A stretch of 64,000 bases of DNA from Bacillus sp. EAC (GCF_002156875.1 NZ_NCSY01000004.1:558001-622000); one strand, 5' to 3'. Positions 1 through 9,630 are shown, counted from the stretch's first letter. Notes: generated from the sequence alone by a model not told the origin. Numbers and translations: made by a program.

Positions 1-1
1 T

Positions 2-616
2 GGTACAGTAATTCCTCCTTATTTTGAGGATGGTGATCGTCCAATTACTTTAACCGCGACAATTACTAAAGGAAAAGCGATTACGACAAAAGAATTTGCT
101 CTGACGGTTATAAAAAGAGAACATATCGAAACAACTGTTAATAGAATTGATGACAATGACACAACAATTTCTGGTACTGCGCAACAAGATGCAAATATTA
201 TCGTAAAAGATAAATTTGGTATTGTCGCATCAGGAAAAGTAAATTCGGAAGGTAAATTCGAAATTGAAATTAGTCCACAAAAAGCAGGCACTACATTAAC
301 AATAGAAGTAAAAGGTATGACAGGATTCCAAAAAACATTATTAACAATTGTTTTAGATCGTACACCTCCAAGTGCACCAATAATTGATTTAATTGATAAT
401 AATGATAATTTTGTAACTGGTAAAACAGAAGCTAACGCAACTATCATAATTAAAATTCAAGACAACGTAATAGCAACTGAACAAGCAGACTCAAAAGGAT
501 CATTCAAAATTAAAATTGGTAAGCAAAAAGCCGGAACTGTCCTGACTGTATATTCCAAAGATAGTGCAGGGAACCAGAGTTCTGCAACTAAAGTAACAGT
601 GTTGACTAAAAAATAA
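2..616 (+). CDS. Ig-like repeat surface protein, C-terminal part (5' end outside window)
   Basis: The frame is open from the first bases of the window and ends with TAA at 614-616, so only the last ~204 residues are seen. They hold at least two consecutive beta-rich units of about 80-90 residues. Each unit has the pattern 'I...T...G.A...A.I.I.....G........G.F.I.I...KAGT.LT', typical of bacterial Ig-like (Big-type) modules in secreted or cell-wall proteins of Bacilli. The last unit reads DRTPPSAPIIDLID then KAGTVLTVYSKDSAG. No LPXTG anchor or transmembrane segment is present at the C-terminus. The catalytic or binding function, if any, lies upstream of the window and cannot be named. A terminator follows directly. 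Confidence 0.75.
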   Translation, partial: GTVIPPYFEDGDRPITLTATITKGKAITTKEFALTVIKREHIETTVNRIDDNDTTISGTAQQDANIIVKDKFGIVASGKVNSEGKFEIEISPQKAGTTLTIEVKGMTGFQKTLLTIVLDRTPPSAPIIDLIDNNDNFVTGKTEANATIIIKIQDNVIATEQADSKGSFKIKIGKQKAGTVLTVYSKDSAGNQSSATKVTVLTKK

Positions 617-644
617 GTAAAGTATTTAAATTTATTAAAAAAAG

Positions 645-699
645 AAGATGTCTCAAATGATCGAGTTACTCCTTCATTTGGGACATCTTTTTCGTTTTA
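645..699 (+). terminator. Intrinsic terminator after the Ig-repeat gene
   Basis: A 16-bp stem (645-660 with 674-689, one G-T pair) encloses a 13-nt loop and is followed by TTTCGTTTT. It lies 29 bp after the stop codon of the Ig-repeat gene. Confidence 0.9.
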
Positions 700-729
700 T
701 CTATTAATCAAGTTAAATTTGAATAATTT

Positions 730-804
730 CTATTTAGACTAAACAACTTTTCAACAGTTTAAGATTGTAAGTTTCTTTTTCGTTACTAAATAGGAAACTT
801 ACAA
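730..804. repeat. Nested inverted repeats in the 617-1057 intergenic region
   Basis: TTGTAAGTTTC at 765-775 pairs perfectly with GAAACTTACAA at 794-804. The 8-mer CTATTTAG at 730-737 is the exact reverse complement of 786-793. The two pairings compete with each other, and neither arm is followed by a T run, so this is not an ordinary terminator. Apart from this dyad and the terminator before it, I see no gene and no convincing promoter between 617 and the ribosome binding site at about 1043. Confidence 0.4.
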
Positions 805-1057
805 AAAATTATTTTGTAGTAAGTATGATTAGTCCATTAATCCAGTATTGACAACCTCTAATATAAACATGTCTAAATCATTTCTATTAAACATATATTG
901 AAATACCTCAATTTTAGAAAAAATCTTTTCCCTTAAAAAAAAGTAAAAATTATGAACAAATAATCAAACATGAAAACAGATTTTCGCGAAGAAAATGAAA
1001 GAATACTAGTTAGAAAAACTTGGTGTCTTATTCAAATACAATAAGGAGGAAATTGGT

Positions 1058-1948
1058 ATGTCTGATATTGTAAAAATTGGCTTAATACAAGCCACTAATG
1101 ATGTGAACGGAAATGAACCAGTGGAAAATCACAAAAAAGCTGCAATTGAAAAACATATTAAACTTGTTATGGAAGCGAAAGAAAAAGGAGCGCAAATTGT
1201 TTGTTTGCAAGAGATTTTTTACGGTCCATACTTTTGTGCTGAGCAAAATACAAAGTGGTATGATGCAGCTGAAGAAATTCCAAACGGGCCGACTACTAAA
1301 CTGTTTCAGGAATTGGCAAAGTCACTTGGTATAGTCATTATTCTACCAATCTATGAAAGAGAAGGAATAGCAACTTACTATAATACAGCAGCAGTTATTG
1401 ATGCAGATGGATCTTATCTCGGAAAATATCGTAAACATCATATTCCTCAAGTAGGTGTAGGATCCGAAGGCTGTGGTTTTTGGGAAAAATTTTATTTTAA
1501 GCCTGGGAATTTAGGATACCAGGTTTTTGATACAGCATTTGCAAAAGTTGGAGTTTATATCTGTTATGATCGTCACTTTCCTGAAGGTGCTAGGGTATTA
1601 GGTCTAAAAGGGGCTGAAATTGTTTTCAATCCATCAGCGACAGTTGCAGGATTGTCTGAATATTTATGGAAAATCGAGCAGCCTGCCCATGCGGTAGCAA
1701 ATGGATATTATGTTGGTGCGATTAATCGAGTGGGGTATGAAGGTCCATGGAATATGGGTGAATTTTATGGACAGTCTTATTTAGTTGACCCTAGAGGGAA
1801 TTTTGTCGCGACGGCAAGCCGCGATAAAGAAGAAGTAATCATCGGTGAGATGGATAGAAAGATGATTCGAGAAGTTCGGGATTTATGGCAATTTTATCGT
1901 GATCGTCGTCCGGAAACGTATGAAGATATGACGAAATTTCTTCCTTAA
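1058..1948 (+). CDS. Beta-ureidopropionase / N-carbamoyl amidohydrolase (nitrilase superfamily)
   Basis: A 296-residue carbon-nitrogen hydrolase. The nitrilase triad is visible: Glu52 in CLQEIFYGP, Lys126 in GKYRKHHIP and Cys169 in VYICYDRHFPE. The family hydrolyses N-carbamoyl-beta-amino acids (N-carbamoyl-beta-alanine or its methyl form) to the beta-amino acid, CO2 and ammonia, the third step of reductive pyrimidine breakdown. The start follows a clean AAGGAGG ribosome binding site. It is the first gene of a run with preT, preA and the hydantoinase, which supports beta-ureidopropionase over other amidases. An N-carbamoyl-putrescine amidase-like enzyme is the main alternative by sequence alone. 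Confidence 0.88.
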   Translation: MSDIVKIGLIQATNDVNGNEPVENHKKAAIEKHIKLVMEAKEKGAQIVCLQEIFYGPYFCAEQNTKWYDAAEEIPNGPTTKLFQELAKSLGIVIILPIYEREGIATYYNTAAVIDADGSYLGKYRKHHIPQVGVGSEGCGFWEKFYFKPGNLGYQVFDTAFAKVGVYICYDRHFPEGARVLGLKGAEIVFNPSATVAGLSEYLWKIEQPAHAVANGYYVGAINRVGYEGPWNMGEFYGQSYLVDPRGNFVATASRDKEEVIIGEMDRKMIREVRDLWQFYRDRRPETYEDMTKFLP

Positions 1949-2020
1949 TGATATAACAAGTGCAGGAAAAAACCGCTTTCTAACAGAGCGACTTTGTATG
2001 CTATTAGGAGGGTGTTGTCA

Positions 2021-3358
2021 GTGGATAGAGTTTCGGTGACAGATTTATCGAAAAACTTTGAAGAAGTACATCCTGGATTATCGGATAAAGAAGCGTATGA
2101 AGAAGCACACCGTTGTTTATATTGCTATGATGCGCCATGTATTAAAGCATGCCCTACAGGTATTGATATTCCCTCGTTTATTAAGAAAATTGGTTCTAGA
2201 AATTTAAAAGGTTCAGCCAAAACGATCATGTCATCCAATCCAGTTGGAGCAAGCTGTGCACGTGTTTGTCCAACAGAAGAGCTCTGCGAAGGTGCTTGTG
2301 TACTAAATTCTTCTACTAAACCAATTTTGATTGGAAATTTACAACGATATGCGACAGATTGGGCGATCAAAAATAATCAGGTGCTATTTCAGGCCGGGAA
2401 AATGAATGGAAAGACAGTTGCAATCGTTGGTAGTGGCCCCTCAGGTTTGTCAGCTGCACGTGAACTTGCCCTACTTGGCTATCGTGTAACGATTTATGAA
2501 GCGGAAAATCATGCGGGAGGATTAAATAGATATGGTATCGTTTCTTTCCGACTACCGAAGAATATTTCAAGTTGGGAAGTTGAGCAAGTAGAAAGCTTAG
2601 GAGTAAAAATACGTACAAATACTAAAGTTGGAAGAGATGTTTCAACAGCGTATTTGATAGAGAATTATGACAAGGTTGTTTTGGCAATTGGCATGGGGAA
2701 AGTACCTATGCTTGGTATCGATGGGGAAGATTTGAATGGAGTATACGATGCGATTGATTTTGTGAAAGAGACAAAATTGGGAGAGTTATCGAAAAGGTTT
2801 GTAGGGAAAAATATTGTTGTCATCGGAGCTGGGAATACCGCAATTGATGCAGCTACATGTTCTGTTCGATTAGGAGCAACAAATGTCAAAATTTTATACC
2901 GTAGAACAGTTGAAGAAATGACAGCTTACGAATTTGAATATGAATTTGCAAAACAGGATGGCGTCGAATTCCGTTGGTTAACAGCACCAGTACGAATCAT
3001 TGGTGAAAACGAAAAAGTATCAGGGTTAGAGTGTATTCGTTTGGAGCTAGGTGATGTAGGAGAAGACGGTCGACGTCGTCCAATCCCTATAGTAGGTTCT
3101 AATTTTATGATTCCGGTAGATGGGGTCATAAAAGCTATTGGTCAATCCCGATATAAAGAGTTAATTGAACAATTTAAATTAGAGCATAGTGGTGGCGTGG
3201 TAAAAATCAATCAGGAAACCTTTCAGACATCCAATCCGAAAATATTTGCTTGTGGAGATGTTATTTTTGGGAAAGGGCTTGGGGAAGCAATGGTCGTGTC
3301 TGCGGCCCAGCAGGGAAAAGAAGTTGCTTATGCTATTCATCAACAGTTAAGTACTTAA
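2021..3358 (+). CDS. preT: NAD-dependent dihydropyrimidine dehydrogenase, PreT subunit
   Basis: A 445-residue flavoprotein subunit that, with PreA, reduces uracil or thymine to the dihydro form using NAD(P)H. The N-terminal Fe-S region has CLYCYDAPCIKACP and CARVCPTEELCEGAC; the FAD-binding loop is GSGPSGLSAA; the second dinucleotide-binding loop is GAGNTAIDAA. The GTG at 2021 is chosen as start because AGGAGGG lies 8 bp upstream; an ATG further up at about 2000 is not in this frame. It begins 72 bp after the amidohydrolase and ends 14 bp before preA. Related glutamate synthase small subunits share the fold, but the neighbours settle the assignment. Confidence 0.92.
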   Translation: MDRVSVTDLSKNFEEVHPGLSDKEAYEEAHRCLYCYDAPCIKACPTGIDIPSFIKKIGSRNLKGSAKTIMSSNPVGASCARVCPTEELCEGACVLNSSTKPILIGNLQRYATDWAIKNNQVLFQAGKMNGKTVAIVGSGPSGLSAARELALLGYRVTIYEAENHAGGLNRYGIVSFRLPKNISSWEVEQVESLGVKIRTNTKVGRDVSTAYLIENYDKVVLAIGMGKVPMLGIDGEDLNGVYDAIDFVKETKLGELSKRFVGKNIVVIGAGNTAIDAATCSVRLGATNVKILYRRTVEEMTAYEFEYEFAKQDGVEFRWLTAPVRIIGENEKVSGLECIRLELGDVGEDGRRRPIPIVGSNFMIPVDGVIKAIGQSRYKELIEQFKLEHSGGVVKINQETFQTSNPKIFACGDVIFGKGLGEAMVVSAAQQGKEVAYAIHQQLST

Positions 3359-3372
3359 AAGGAGGTACTTGC

Positions 3373-4647
3373 ATGGCAGATTTACGAATTAATTTAGCGG
3401 GCATTGAATCACCTAATCCATTTTGGCTTGCTTCTGCCCCTCCAACAAATTCGGGATATCAAGTACAACGTGCTTTTGAAGCCGGGTGGGGAGGTGCAGT
3501 TTGGAAAACATTAGGAGAACCAATTATTAATACTACTTCACGTTTTGCTGCAATTAACTTCAATGGTCAAAGAGTTGCTGGTTTTAACAACATTGAACTT
3601 ATTACGGATCGACCTCTAGAAGTGAATTTAAAAGAAATTTATGAAACAAAAAAAATGTTCCCAGATCGAGCAATCATCGCCTCACTTATGGTTGAACCGA
3701 AACAAGAAAAATGGCATGAAATCGTTAAAAGAGTTGAGGATGTAGGAGTTGATGGATTAGAACTGAACTTTGGATGCCCACATGGTATGGCCGAGCGAGG
3801 GATGGGAGCTGCATCAGGTCAAGTACCTGAATTAGTAGAGAAACAAACATATTGGGTTAAAGAAATGGCACAAACACCTGTAATCGTAAAGCTTACTCCA
3901 AATATTACGGATATAACTGTAACAGCGGAAGCAGCGGTACGAGGCGGAGCTAACGCAGTCAGTATGATCAACACAATCAACAGTTTAATGGGAGTAGATA
4001 TAGATTCTTGGAATACCATTCCACACGTAGCTGGAAAAGGAGCGCACGGTGGATATTGTGGTCCTGCAGTTAAGCCGATTGCCTTAAATATGGTAGCAGA
4101 ATGCGCTCGGAATCCACGCATTACAGTACCAATTTCAGGCATTGGTGGAATCTCTAATTGGCAAAATACAGTTGAATTTTTGTTAATGGGTGCTACTGGT
4201 GTTCAAGTCTGTACTGCCGCAATGCATCACGGTTTCCGAATCGTTGAGGACATGATTGATGGTTTAAATAATTATTTAGATGAAAAAGGTATCTCTTCTG
4301 TTATGGACATAGTAGGAAAGTCGGTTCATAAATATTCCGATTGGGGCAATTTAAATCTCAATTATCAAGTAGTCGCTAGAATAGATAAGGAAGTGTGCAT
4401 TAACTGCAATAAGTGTCATATTGCTTGTGAAGACACATCACATCAATGTATTGATATGTTAGTAGAAGATAATGGAAAGCCATATTTAAAGGTTCGGGAA
4501 GAAGATTGTGTAGGATGTAATTTATGCGCCATTGTATGTCCTGTAGATGGTGCTATAAACATGGTTGAACTTCCGAGCGAACAGCCTTCGATGACATGGA
4601 ATGAACGGCAACATGCCATTAGTAGTTTATCAACTAAGTATGAATAA
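3373..4647 (+). CDS. preA: NAD-dependent dihydropyrimidine dehydrogenase, PreA subunit
   Basis: A 424-residue catalytic subunit with an FMN-binding TIM-barrel domain (for example LELNFGCPHGMAERGMG and PVIVKLTPNITD). A C-terminal two-cluster ferredoxin module follows, with CINCNKCHIAC and CVGCNLCAIVCP. It reduces the pyrimidine ring with electrons from PreT. The ATG at 3373 sits behind AAAAGGAGG; the open frame runs 41 codons further upstream but overlaps preT and has no better start. The gene lies within a single transcription unit with preT (14-bp gap) and the hydantoinase (26-bp gap). Confidence 0.94.
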   Translation: MADLRINLAGIESPNPFWLASAPPTNSGYQVQRAFEAGWGGAVWKTLGEPIINTTSRFAAINFNGQRVAGFNNIELITDRPLEVNLKEIYETKKMFPDRAIIASLMVEPKQEKWHEIVKRVEDVGVDGLELNFGCPHGMAERGMGAASGQVPELVEKQTYWVKEMAQTPVIVKLTPNITDITVTAEAAVRGGANAVSMINTINSLMGVDIDSWNTIPHVAGKGAHGGYCGPAVKPIALNMVAECARNPRITVPISGIGGISNWQNTVEFLLMGATGVQVCTAAMHHGFRIVEDMIDGLNNYLDEKGISSVMDIVGKSVHKYSDWGNLNLNYQVVARIDKEVCINCNKCHIACEDTSHQCIDMLVEDNGKPYLKVREEDCVGCNLCAIVCPVDGAINMVELPSEQPSMTWNERQHAISSLSTKYE

Positions 4648-4673
4648 AAGATAAACGAGAAAGGAAAAAGAAG

Positions 4674-6074
4674 ATGAAAAAACTGATTCGAAATGGGACG
4701 ATTGTTACTGCAACCGACATCTATAAAGCAGATATTCTTATAGAGGAAGGAAAAGTTTCTGCTATTGGTACAAATTTAAAAGGATCAGATTTAGAAATTA
4801 TAGATGCTACAGGATATTATATTTTCCCCGGAGGTATCGATCCTCATACTCATTTAGATATGCCGTTTGGAGGAACAGTCACGAAGGATGATTTTGAAAC
4901 TGGAACAACCGCGGCTGCATTTGGAGGAACAACGACAATTATTGATTTTTGTTTAACAAATAAAGAAGAACCACTTCAAACAGCAATTGAAAAATGGCAT
5001 GAAAAAGCCAAAGATAAAGCGGTTATTGATTATGGATTTCATCTCATGATTGGTGAAATAAATGACAAGGTTTTAGATGAGTTTCCGAAAGTAATCGAAA
5101 AAGAAGGAATTACATCTTTTAAAGTTTTTATGGCTTATAAAAATGTACTACAAGCTGATGATGCAACATTGTATCGTACTTTAGTTTCTGCCAAAGAACT
5201 AGGGGCTCTTGTTATGGTACATGCGGAAAATGGTGATGTCATCGACTATCTAACAAAGCAAGCATTAGCTGAAGGGAAAACGGATCCAATTTACCATGCG
5301 CTGACGAGACCACCAGAATTAGAGGGCGAGGCAACAGGTAGAGCAGCTACATTAACGGGGCTTGTAAATTCACAATTATATGTTGTTCATGTAACTTGTG
5401 CCCAGGCCGTCGAAAAAATATCTGAAGCACGAGATAAAGGGTTTAATGTATGGGGGGAAACTTGCCCACAATATTTAGTTCTTGATCAAACGATGCTAGA
5501 AAAACCTAATTTTGAAGGAGCAAAATATGTTTGGTCGCCTCCTCTACGTGAAAAGTGGAATCAAGACGTATTATGGAACGCATTAAGGAACGGACAACTG
5601 CAAACTGTAGGATCAGATCAATGCTCATTTGACTTTAAAGGCCAAAAAGAACTTGGGCGAAACGATTTTACAAAGATTCCAAATGGAGGTCCGACGATAG
5701 AAGATCGAATGAGCATTCTATTCTCAGAAGGTGTAATGAAAGACAGAATTTCATTAAATCAGTTCGTTGACATCACTTCTACAAGAAGTGCCAAGTTATT
5801 TGGATTATTCCCTCAAAAAGGCACGGTTGCAGTGGGTTCAGATGCAGATTTAGTCATTTTTGATCCGAATATCAAACGAACGATTTCTTCTGAAACCCAC
5901 CATATGGCAGTTGATTATAATGCATTTGAAGGAATGAATGTAACCGGTGAGCCTGTGAGTGTTCTAGTTCGGGGAGAATTTGTGATACGAAATAAGCAGT
6001 TTGTAGGTGATCCAGGAAGCGGGCAATACTTAAAGAGAAACAAATATGGGGAACAGGCGACTACTAGTTTATGA
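4674..6074 (+). CDS. hydA: Dihydropyrimidinase (D-hydantoinase family)
   Basis: A 466-residue cyclic amidohydrolase that opens dihydrouracil or dihydrothymine to the N-carbamoyl-beta-amino acid. The metal-binding His58 and His60 lie in GGIDPHTHLD, the carboxylated Lys150 in SFKVFMAYKN, further His ligands in MVHAENGD and YVVHVTC, and the active-site Asp in TVGSDQCSFDF. All binuclear-site residues appear present, and the length matches the family. It is the second step of the pathway, between PreTA and the amidohydrolase encoded three genes upstream. It may also accept 5-substituted hydantoins. Confidence 0.94.
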   Translation: MKKLIRNGTIVTATDIYKADILIEEGKVSAIGTNLKGSDLEIIDATGYYIFPGGIDPHTHLDMPFGGTVTKDDFETGTTAAAFGGTTTIIDFCLTNKEEPLQTAIEKWHEKAKDKAVIDYGFHLMIGEINDKVLDEFPKVIEKEGITSFKVFMAYKNVLQADDATLYRTLVSAKELGALVMVHAENGDVIDYLTKQALAEGKTDPIYHALTRPPELEGEATGRAATLTGLVNSQLYVVHVTCAQAVEKISEARDKGFNVWGETCPQYLVLDQTMLEKPNFEGAKYVWSPPLREKWNQDVLWNALRNGQLQTVGSDQCSFDFKGQKELGRNDFTKIPNGGPTIEDRMSILFSEGVMKDRISLNQFVDITSTRSAKLFGLFPQKGTVAVGSDADLVIFDPNIKRTISSETHHMAVDYNAFEGMNVTGEPVSVLVRGEFVIRNKQFVGDPGSGQYLKRNKYGEQATTSL

Positions 6075-6121
6075 GAATGGGAGAGATAGGTTGGAGGAGA
6101 TGTAGAGGAGGAGAATAGTAA

Positions 6122-6331
6122 ATGACGTCCTATAAGGAATTTTTAAACGAAAAGGGTCAAATAGATTCTCTAATTGAAAAAGGATACAAGATTAATAACA
6201 TCCGAGAGACACTTGATGGTGCATTTGTTGAATTTGAAAATCAAGGAGAAACAGTAAATCTTATTACTTTACACATAATGAATGCAGACACTCGGAAATA
6301 TTTCGTTTCTCTCCTATTAAAGTATACTTAG
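6122..6331 (+). CDS. Small protein of unknown function in the pyrimidine catabolism operon
   Basis: A 69-residue, mildly charged protein with no signal peptide or membrane segment. A GGAGGAG ribosome binding site precedes the ATG. It lies 47 bp after the dihydropyrimidinase with no terminator between them and is followed by the operon terminator, so it is probably co-transcribed. The pattern of a helix (about residues 1-20) followed by short beta strands is all that can be said. I do not recognise a family. Confidence 0.65.
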   Translation: MTSYKEFLNEKGQIDSLIEKGYKINNIRETLDGAFVEFENQGETVNLITLHIMNADTRKYFVSLLLKYT

Positions 6332-6412
6332 GCTATTTTTAAGAGAAGTTGTAGAAGTGCTTATAGCGTACGTTTTATCTGCATTATTTATAAGAATAAT
6401 AGATTAAAATGT

Positions 6413-6442
6413 AAAAGAACTAACGCATGCGTTAGTTCTTTT
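6413..6442. terminator. Bidirectional palindromic terminator between convergent pyrimidine operons
   Basis: A 30-bp perfect palindrome centred on GCATGC, with AAAAGAAC at one end and GTTCTTTT at the other. Both strands therefore show a GC-containing hairpin followed by a T run. It separates the plus-strand uracil operon from the minus-strand dehydrogenase gene ending at 6458. Confidence 0.9.
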
Positions 6443-6457
6443 GTTTATTATCACTTA

Positions 6458-7924
6458 TTACTCAAGTCGACTTGTAATCATTTTTTTTCTTGTATAGAAT
6501 TCTACTCCATCTGATCCGTTAGCATGAAGGTCTCCGTAAAAAGAGTTTTTCCATCCCGAGAATGGGAAAAATGCCATAGGTGCTGGAACACCGATATTTA
6601 CTCCTAACATACCAACATTGATGTTTTCTCGGAAGTATCGAATGCTTTTTGCACTGTCAGTAAAAATACATGCTCCATTCCCAAAATCCGATTTGTTTGT
6701 CAGCTCGATTGCTTCTTCAAGTGTATTTACTCGAACGATTGAAAGTACTGGTGCAAAAATTTCTTCTTTCCAAATTTTCATCGATGGAGTTACATGATCA
6801 AAGATTGTTGGTCCAATAAAGTAACCTTTTTCATTGTTGACCAAATCATTGCGACCATCACGTAATAAGATGGCACCTTCTTGAACACCACTTTCAATAT
6901 ATTGTTCTGTTCGTTCACGATGCTCTTTACGAATTACCGGACCTAGGAACACATCATCCTCTAATCCATTTCCAATTGTAAGATTATGTGCTTCCTGTGT
7001 GAGTTTTTCAATGAGAGGCTCCGCAATGTCTCCTACCGCTACGACAACTGAACATGCCATACATCGTTCACCAGCAGAACCGTATGCTGCCGTTATAATT
7101 TGGCTAGTAGCTTCATCTAAGTTGGAATCTTCTAAAACTATACTATGATTTTTTGCACCGGCTAAAGCTTGAACGCGCTTACCATTTGCTGCAGCAGTTT
7201 TATATACATATTCAGCAACCGGCTGAGAACCTACAAATGAAATGGCAGATACATCTTTATGTCGAAGCAAACCATTTACGACTTCATTTGCTCCATGAAC
7301 TATATTAAACACACCTTTTGGTAGCCCAGCTTCATGGAATAGTTCAGCTAAACGATTTGCAAGTAAAGGTGTCCGTTCAGAAGGCTTTAATATAAAAGTG
7401 TTTCCACAAGCAATAGCTAATGGGAACATCCAGCATGGTACCATCATTGGAAAATTAAATGGTGTAATTCCACCGATAACCCCTACAGGATAACGAAACA
7501 TTGCAGATTCGATGTTTGTAGCGATATCTGGTAATTGTTTGCCCATCATAAGTGTTGGTGCACCGGCAGCAAATTCAACACACTCAATTCCGCGTTGAAC
7601 TTCTCCATATGCCTCTTTTATACTTTTACCATTTTCAATTGTTATTAATTTAGCAAGTTCATCCCAATGCTTCACTAATAATTGTTGAAATTTAAATAGT
7701 ATTCTAGCACGTCTCGGAACCGGTGTTTTACTCCAAGTAGAATAGGCATTTTTAGCAACTAAAACAGCACTTTCTAAATCTTCGGATTGGGACAAAGGAA
7801 CAAAAGCTAAAATTTCTTCAGTTGCTGGATTAGGAACAGGTATTTTTGTAGAATATGGAGAAGCCTCTACCCATTCACCATTAATAAAATTTTTTAATAC
7901 TTTTATATTGGTCTGTATAGACAT
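6458..7924 (-). CDS. mmsA: CoA-acylating (methyl)malonate-semialdehyde dehydrogenase
   Basis: A 488-residue aldehyde dehydrogenase of the MMSDH type. Catalytic Cys288 lies in [11 protein letters not shown], and the family stretches [13 protein letters not shown] and [12 protein letters not shown] are present. The reaction oxidises malonate semialdehyde or methylmalonate semialdehyde with NAD+ and CoA to acetyl-CoA or propionyl-CoA plus CO2. The upstream aminotransferase gene ends 20 bp before its start, and GAGGTGAG is its ribosome binding site. Next to the uracil/thymine operon, the likely role is the last step from beta-alanine or beta-aminoisobutyrate. In other Bacilli the same family (IolA) serves inositol breakdown, but no iol gene is seen here. 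Confidence 0.9.
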   Translation of the reverse strand: MSIQTNIKVLKNFINGEWVEASPYSTKIPVPNPATEEILAFVPLSQSEDLESAVLVAKNAYSTWSKTPVPRRARILFKFQQLLVKHWDELAKLITIENGKSIKEAYGEVQRGIECVEFAAGAPTLMMGKQLPDIATNIESAMFRYPVGVIGGITPFNFPMMVPCWMFPLAIACGNTFILKPSERTPLLANRLAELFHEAGLPKGVFNIVHGANEVVNGLLRHKDVSAISFVGSQPVAEYVYKTAAANGKRVQALAGAKNHSIVLEDSNLDEATSQIITAAYGSAGERCMACSVVVAVGDIAEPLIEKLTQEAHNLTIGNGLEDDVFLGPVIRKEHRERTEQYIESGVQEGAILLRDGRNDLVNNEKGYFIGPTIFDHVTPSMKIWKEEIFAPVLSIVRVNTLEEAIELTNKSDFGNGACIFTDSAKSIRYFRENINVGMLGVNIGVPAPMAFFPFSGWKNSFYGDLHANGSDGVEFYTRKKMITSRLE

Positions 7925-7944
7925 TGTGTCTCACCTCAATAGAA

Positions 7945-9321
7945 TTATGATAGAGTTGCAAATGCATTTAATAATGTGTTCACAATAAAATCAATTTCAT
8001 CGTCTGTTGTTGTAAATGGTGGAGCTAAGGTGATTATATTGTTAAACCCAGGAACTGTATCTCCGTTTTTGCCGATAATTAATCCATGCTCTTTACATTC
8101 AGAGATTATTTTTAATACCTTCTCTGGACTAGCAGGTATTTTACTAGTTTTGTCCTCAACAAGCTCTATTCCTACAATAAAGCCAAAGCTTCGAATGTCT
8201 CCTACATTTTTATGCATCAGCAAACTATCTAATTTTTTACGGAGCTCAGTACCTAGATAGGCTGCACGTTCAATTAAATTTTCTCTTTCAATTATTTCTA
8301 AGTTTTTTAATGCAATAGCACAAGAAGCTGGATTTCCTCCAAAAGTGTTCACATGGCGAAAATGATTATCTGGTCCCGGTTTTTTAAATACCTCATATAG
8401 CTCACTGCGAATTGCAGTTGCTGATAGTGGAGAATAGGCACTGGTCATACCCTTTGCCATTGTGACGATATCGGGTTGTACACCGAAGTTTTGATGTCCA
8501 AATTTTTTGCCGGATCTCCCAAAACCACAAATTACTTCATCAACAATAAGTAGAATACCGAATTTATCACAAATTTTTCGAACTTCAGTTAAGTATTCAG
8601 GTGGGGGGACGATGACTCCACCTCCAGTAATCACAGGTTCTAAGATAATACCGGCAATTGTTTCTGCGCCTTCATAGTTAATTACATCTTCATACGTTTT
8701 AGCACATGCAAGACCACATTCTCCAAATGTTTTGTCAAAAGGACAACGGTAACAATAGGGTGGGGCAACATGTATAAAACCTGGCGATAACGGTTCGTAT
8801 TTCGTTTTACGGTGGGCTTGGCCTGTCGCACTTAATGCCCCCATTGAATTACCATGGTACGCACGATATCTGGAAATAAATTTAAAACGTGAAGGTTCTC
8901 CATTTTGTTGATGATATTGTCTTGCAATCTTAAAAGCTACTTCATTTGCATCAGAGCCAGAATTAGAATAAAAAATGCGATAGTCACCACCAAGCCATTT
9001 ATTTAACTGTTCAGCTAATAAGATGGAAGGTACATTGCCCTGTGACATTGGAACATAAGGAATAGCTTGTATTTGTTCTGAAGCGGCTAAAGCAATTTCT
9101 TCTCGACCATAGCCAACATTAACGCACCATAAGCCTGACATTCCATCTAAGTAATTTTTTCCGTCAATGTCAGTTACAGTACTATTCTTACCTGATACAA
9201 GAATCATTGGATTCGGATTGTGAGGTGTCATATGGTGCCAAACATGTTTTCTGTCTATTTCAAGAAGTTCTTCCTTAGAGAGGGTAGTAGAATGAGATTC
9301 TTTTACATTTTTTTCATTCAC
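7945..9321 (-). CDS. Class III aminotransferase, probable beta-alanine:pyruvate transaminase
   Basis: A 458-residue PLP enzyme of the omega-amino acid aminotransferase group. The PLP Lys290 is in TMAKGMTSAY and the Asp pairing with the pyridine nitrogen is in IVDEVICGFGRSG. A cysteine cluster CYRCPFDKTFGECGLAC (residues 190-206) sits between two barrel strands, a feature I associate with a subset of this family whose role I cannot state. It is the first gene of a minus-strand pair with mmsA, so transamination of beta-alanine or beta-aminoisobutyrate to the semialdehyde is the natural reading. A taurine, GABA or putrescine transaminase is possible by sequence alone. Confidence 0.85.
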   Translation of the reverse strand: MNEKNVKESHSTTLSKEELLEIDRKHVWHHMTPHNPNPMILVSGKNSTVTDIDGKNYLDGMSGLWCVNVGYGREEIALAASEQIQAIPYVPMSQGNVPSILLAEQLNKWLGGDYRIFYSNSGSDANEVAFKIARQYHQQNGEPSRFKFISRYRAYHGNSMGALSATGQAHRKTKYEPLSPGFIHVAPPYCYRCPFDKTFGECGLACAKTYEDVINYEGAETIAGIILEPVITGGGVIVPPPEYLTEVRKICDKFGILLIVDEVICGFGRSGKKFGHQNFGVQPDIVTMAKGMTSAYSPLSATAIRSELYEVFKKPGPDNHFRHVNTFGGNPASCAIALKNLEIIERENLIERAAYLGTELRKKLDSLLMHKNVGDIRSFGFIVGIELVEDKTSKIPASPEKVLKIISECKEHGLIIGKNGDTVPGFNNIITLAPPFTTTDDEIDFIVNTLLNAFATLS

Positions 9322-9545
9322 TATAAAGTCACCAACTTTCTCTATTTAACTGCATAATAAAATGAAAGTTTTAATCATTCTTATACATATTTTATAAGGA
9401 TTGTAGGATTTTATGATTCGTTATGTAATATTAATTATTGGAGATGAAAAGAGCAGAAATCTGGGGCGTACAAGAAAATTAATGATTATATAAAGACTGC
9501 AACTACTTTGATAAAGTTAAAAAACGTGGAATTAGTCATTATACA
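9322..9545. other. Intergenic region carrying the control region of the aminotransferase-mmsA pair
   Basis: No gene is seen here. The minus-strand promoter for the aminotransferase must lie in this stretch. AT-rich -10-like boxes occur (for example around 9390-9405 on the minus strand), but none has a matching -35 that I would defend. Confidence 0.3.
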
Positions 9546-9586
9546 TAATAAAAAGCCTGAATCATCTAACTTGGGTTCAGACTTTA
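9546..9586 (-). terminator. Terminator of the chromate transporter operon
   Basis: The 12-bp arms 9552-9563 and 9574-9585 pair with two wobble pairs. Read on the minus strand, the hairpin is followed by CTTTTTATTAT. It lies about 45 bp beyond the stop codon of the second chromate transporter half. Confidence 0.75.
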
Positions 9587-9630
9587 GTCTTGATTATAAA
9601 CAGGTAGAATTACTGGGGCATAAGATTTAA

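Noticed and set aside
848-877. TTGACA at 848-853 as a SigA promoter for the uracil operon
   Set aside because: The AT-rich box TATAAA is only 8 bp away, and at proper spacing only a weak TCTAAA is present.
9444-9480. 12-codon ORF MKRAEIWGVQEN after GGAG
   Set aside because: Very short, no terminator or neighbour supporting it.
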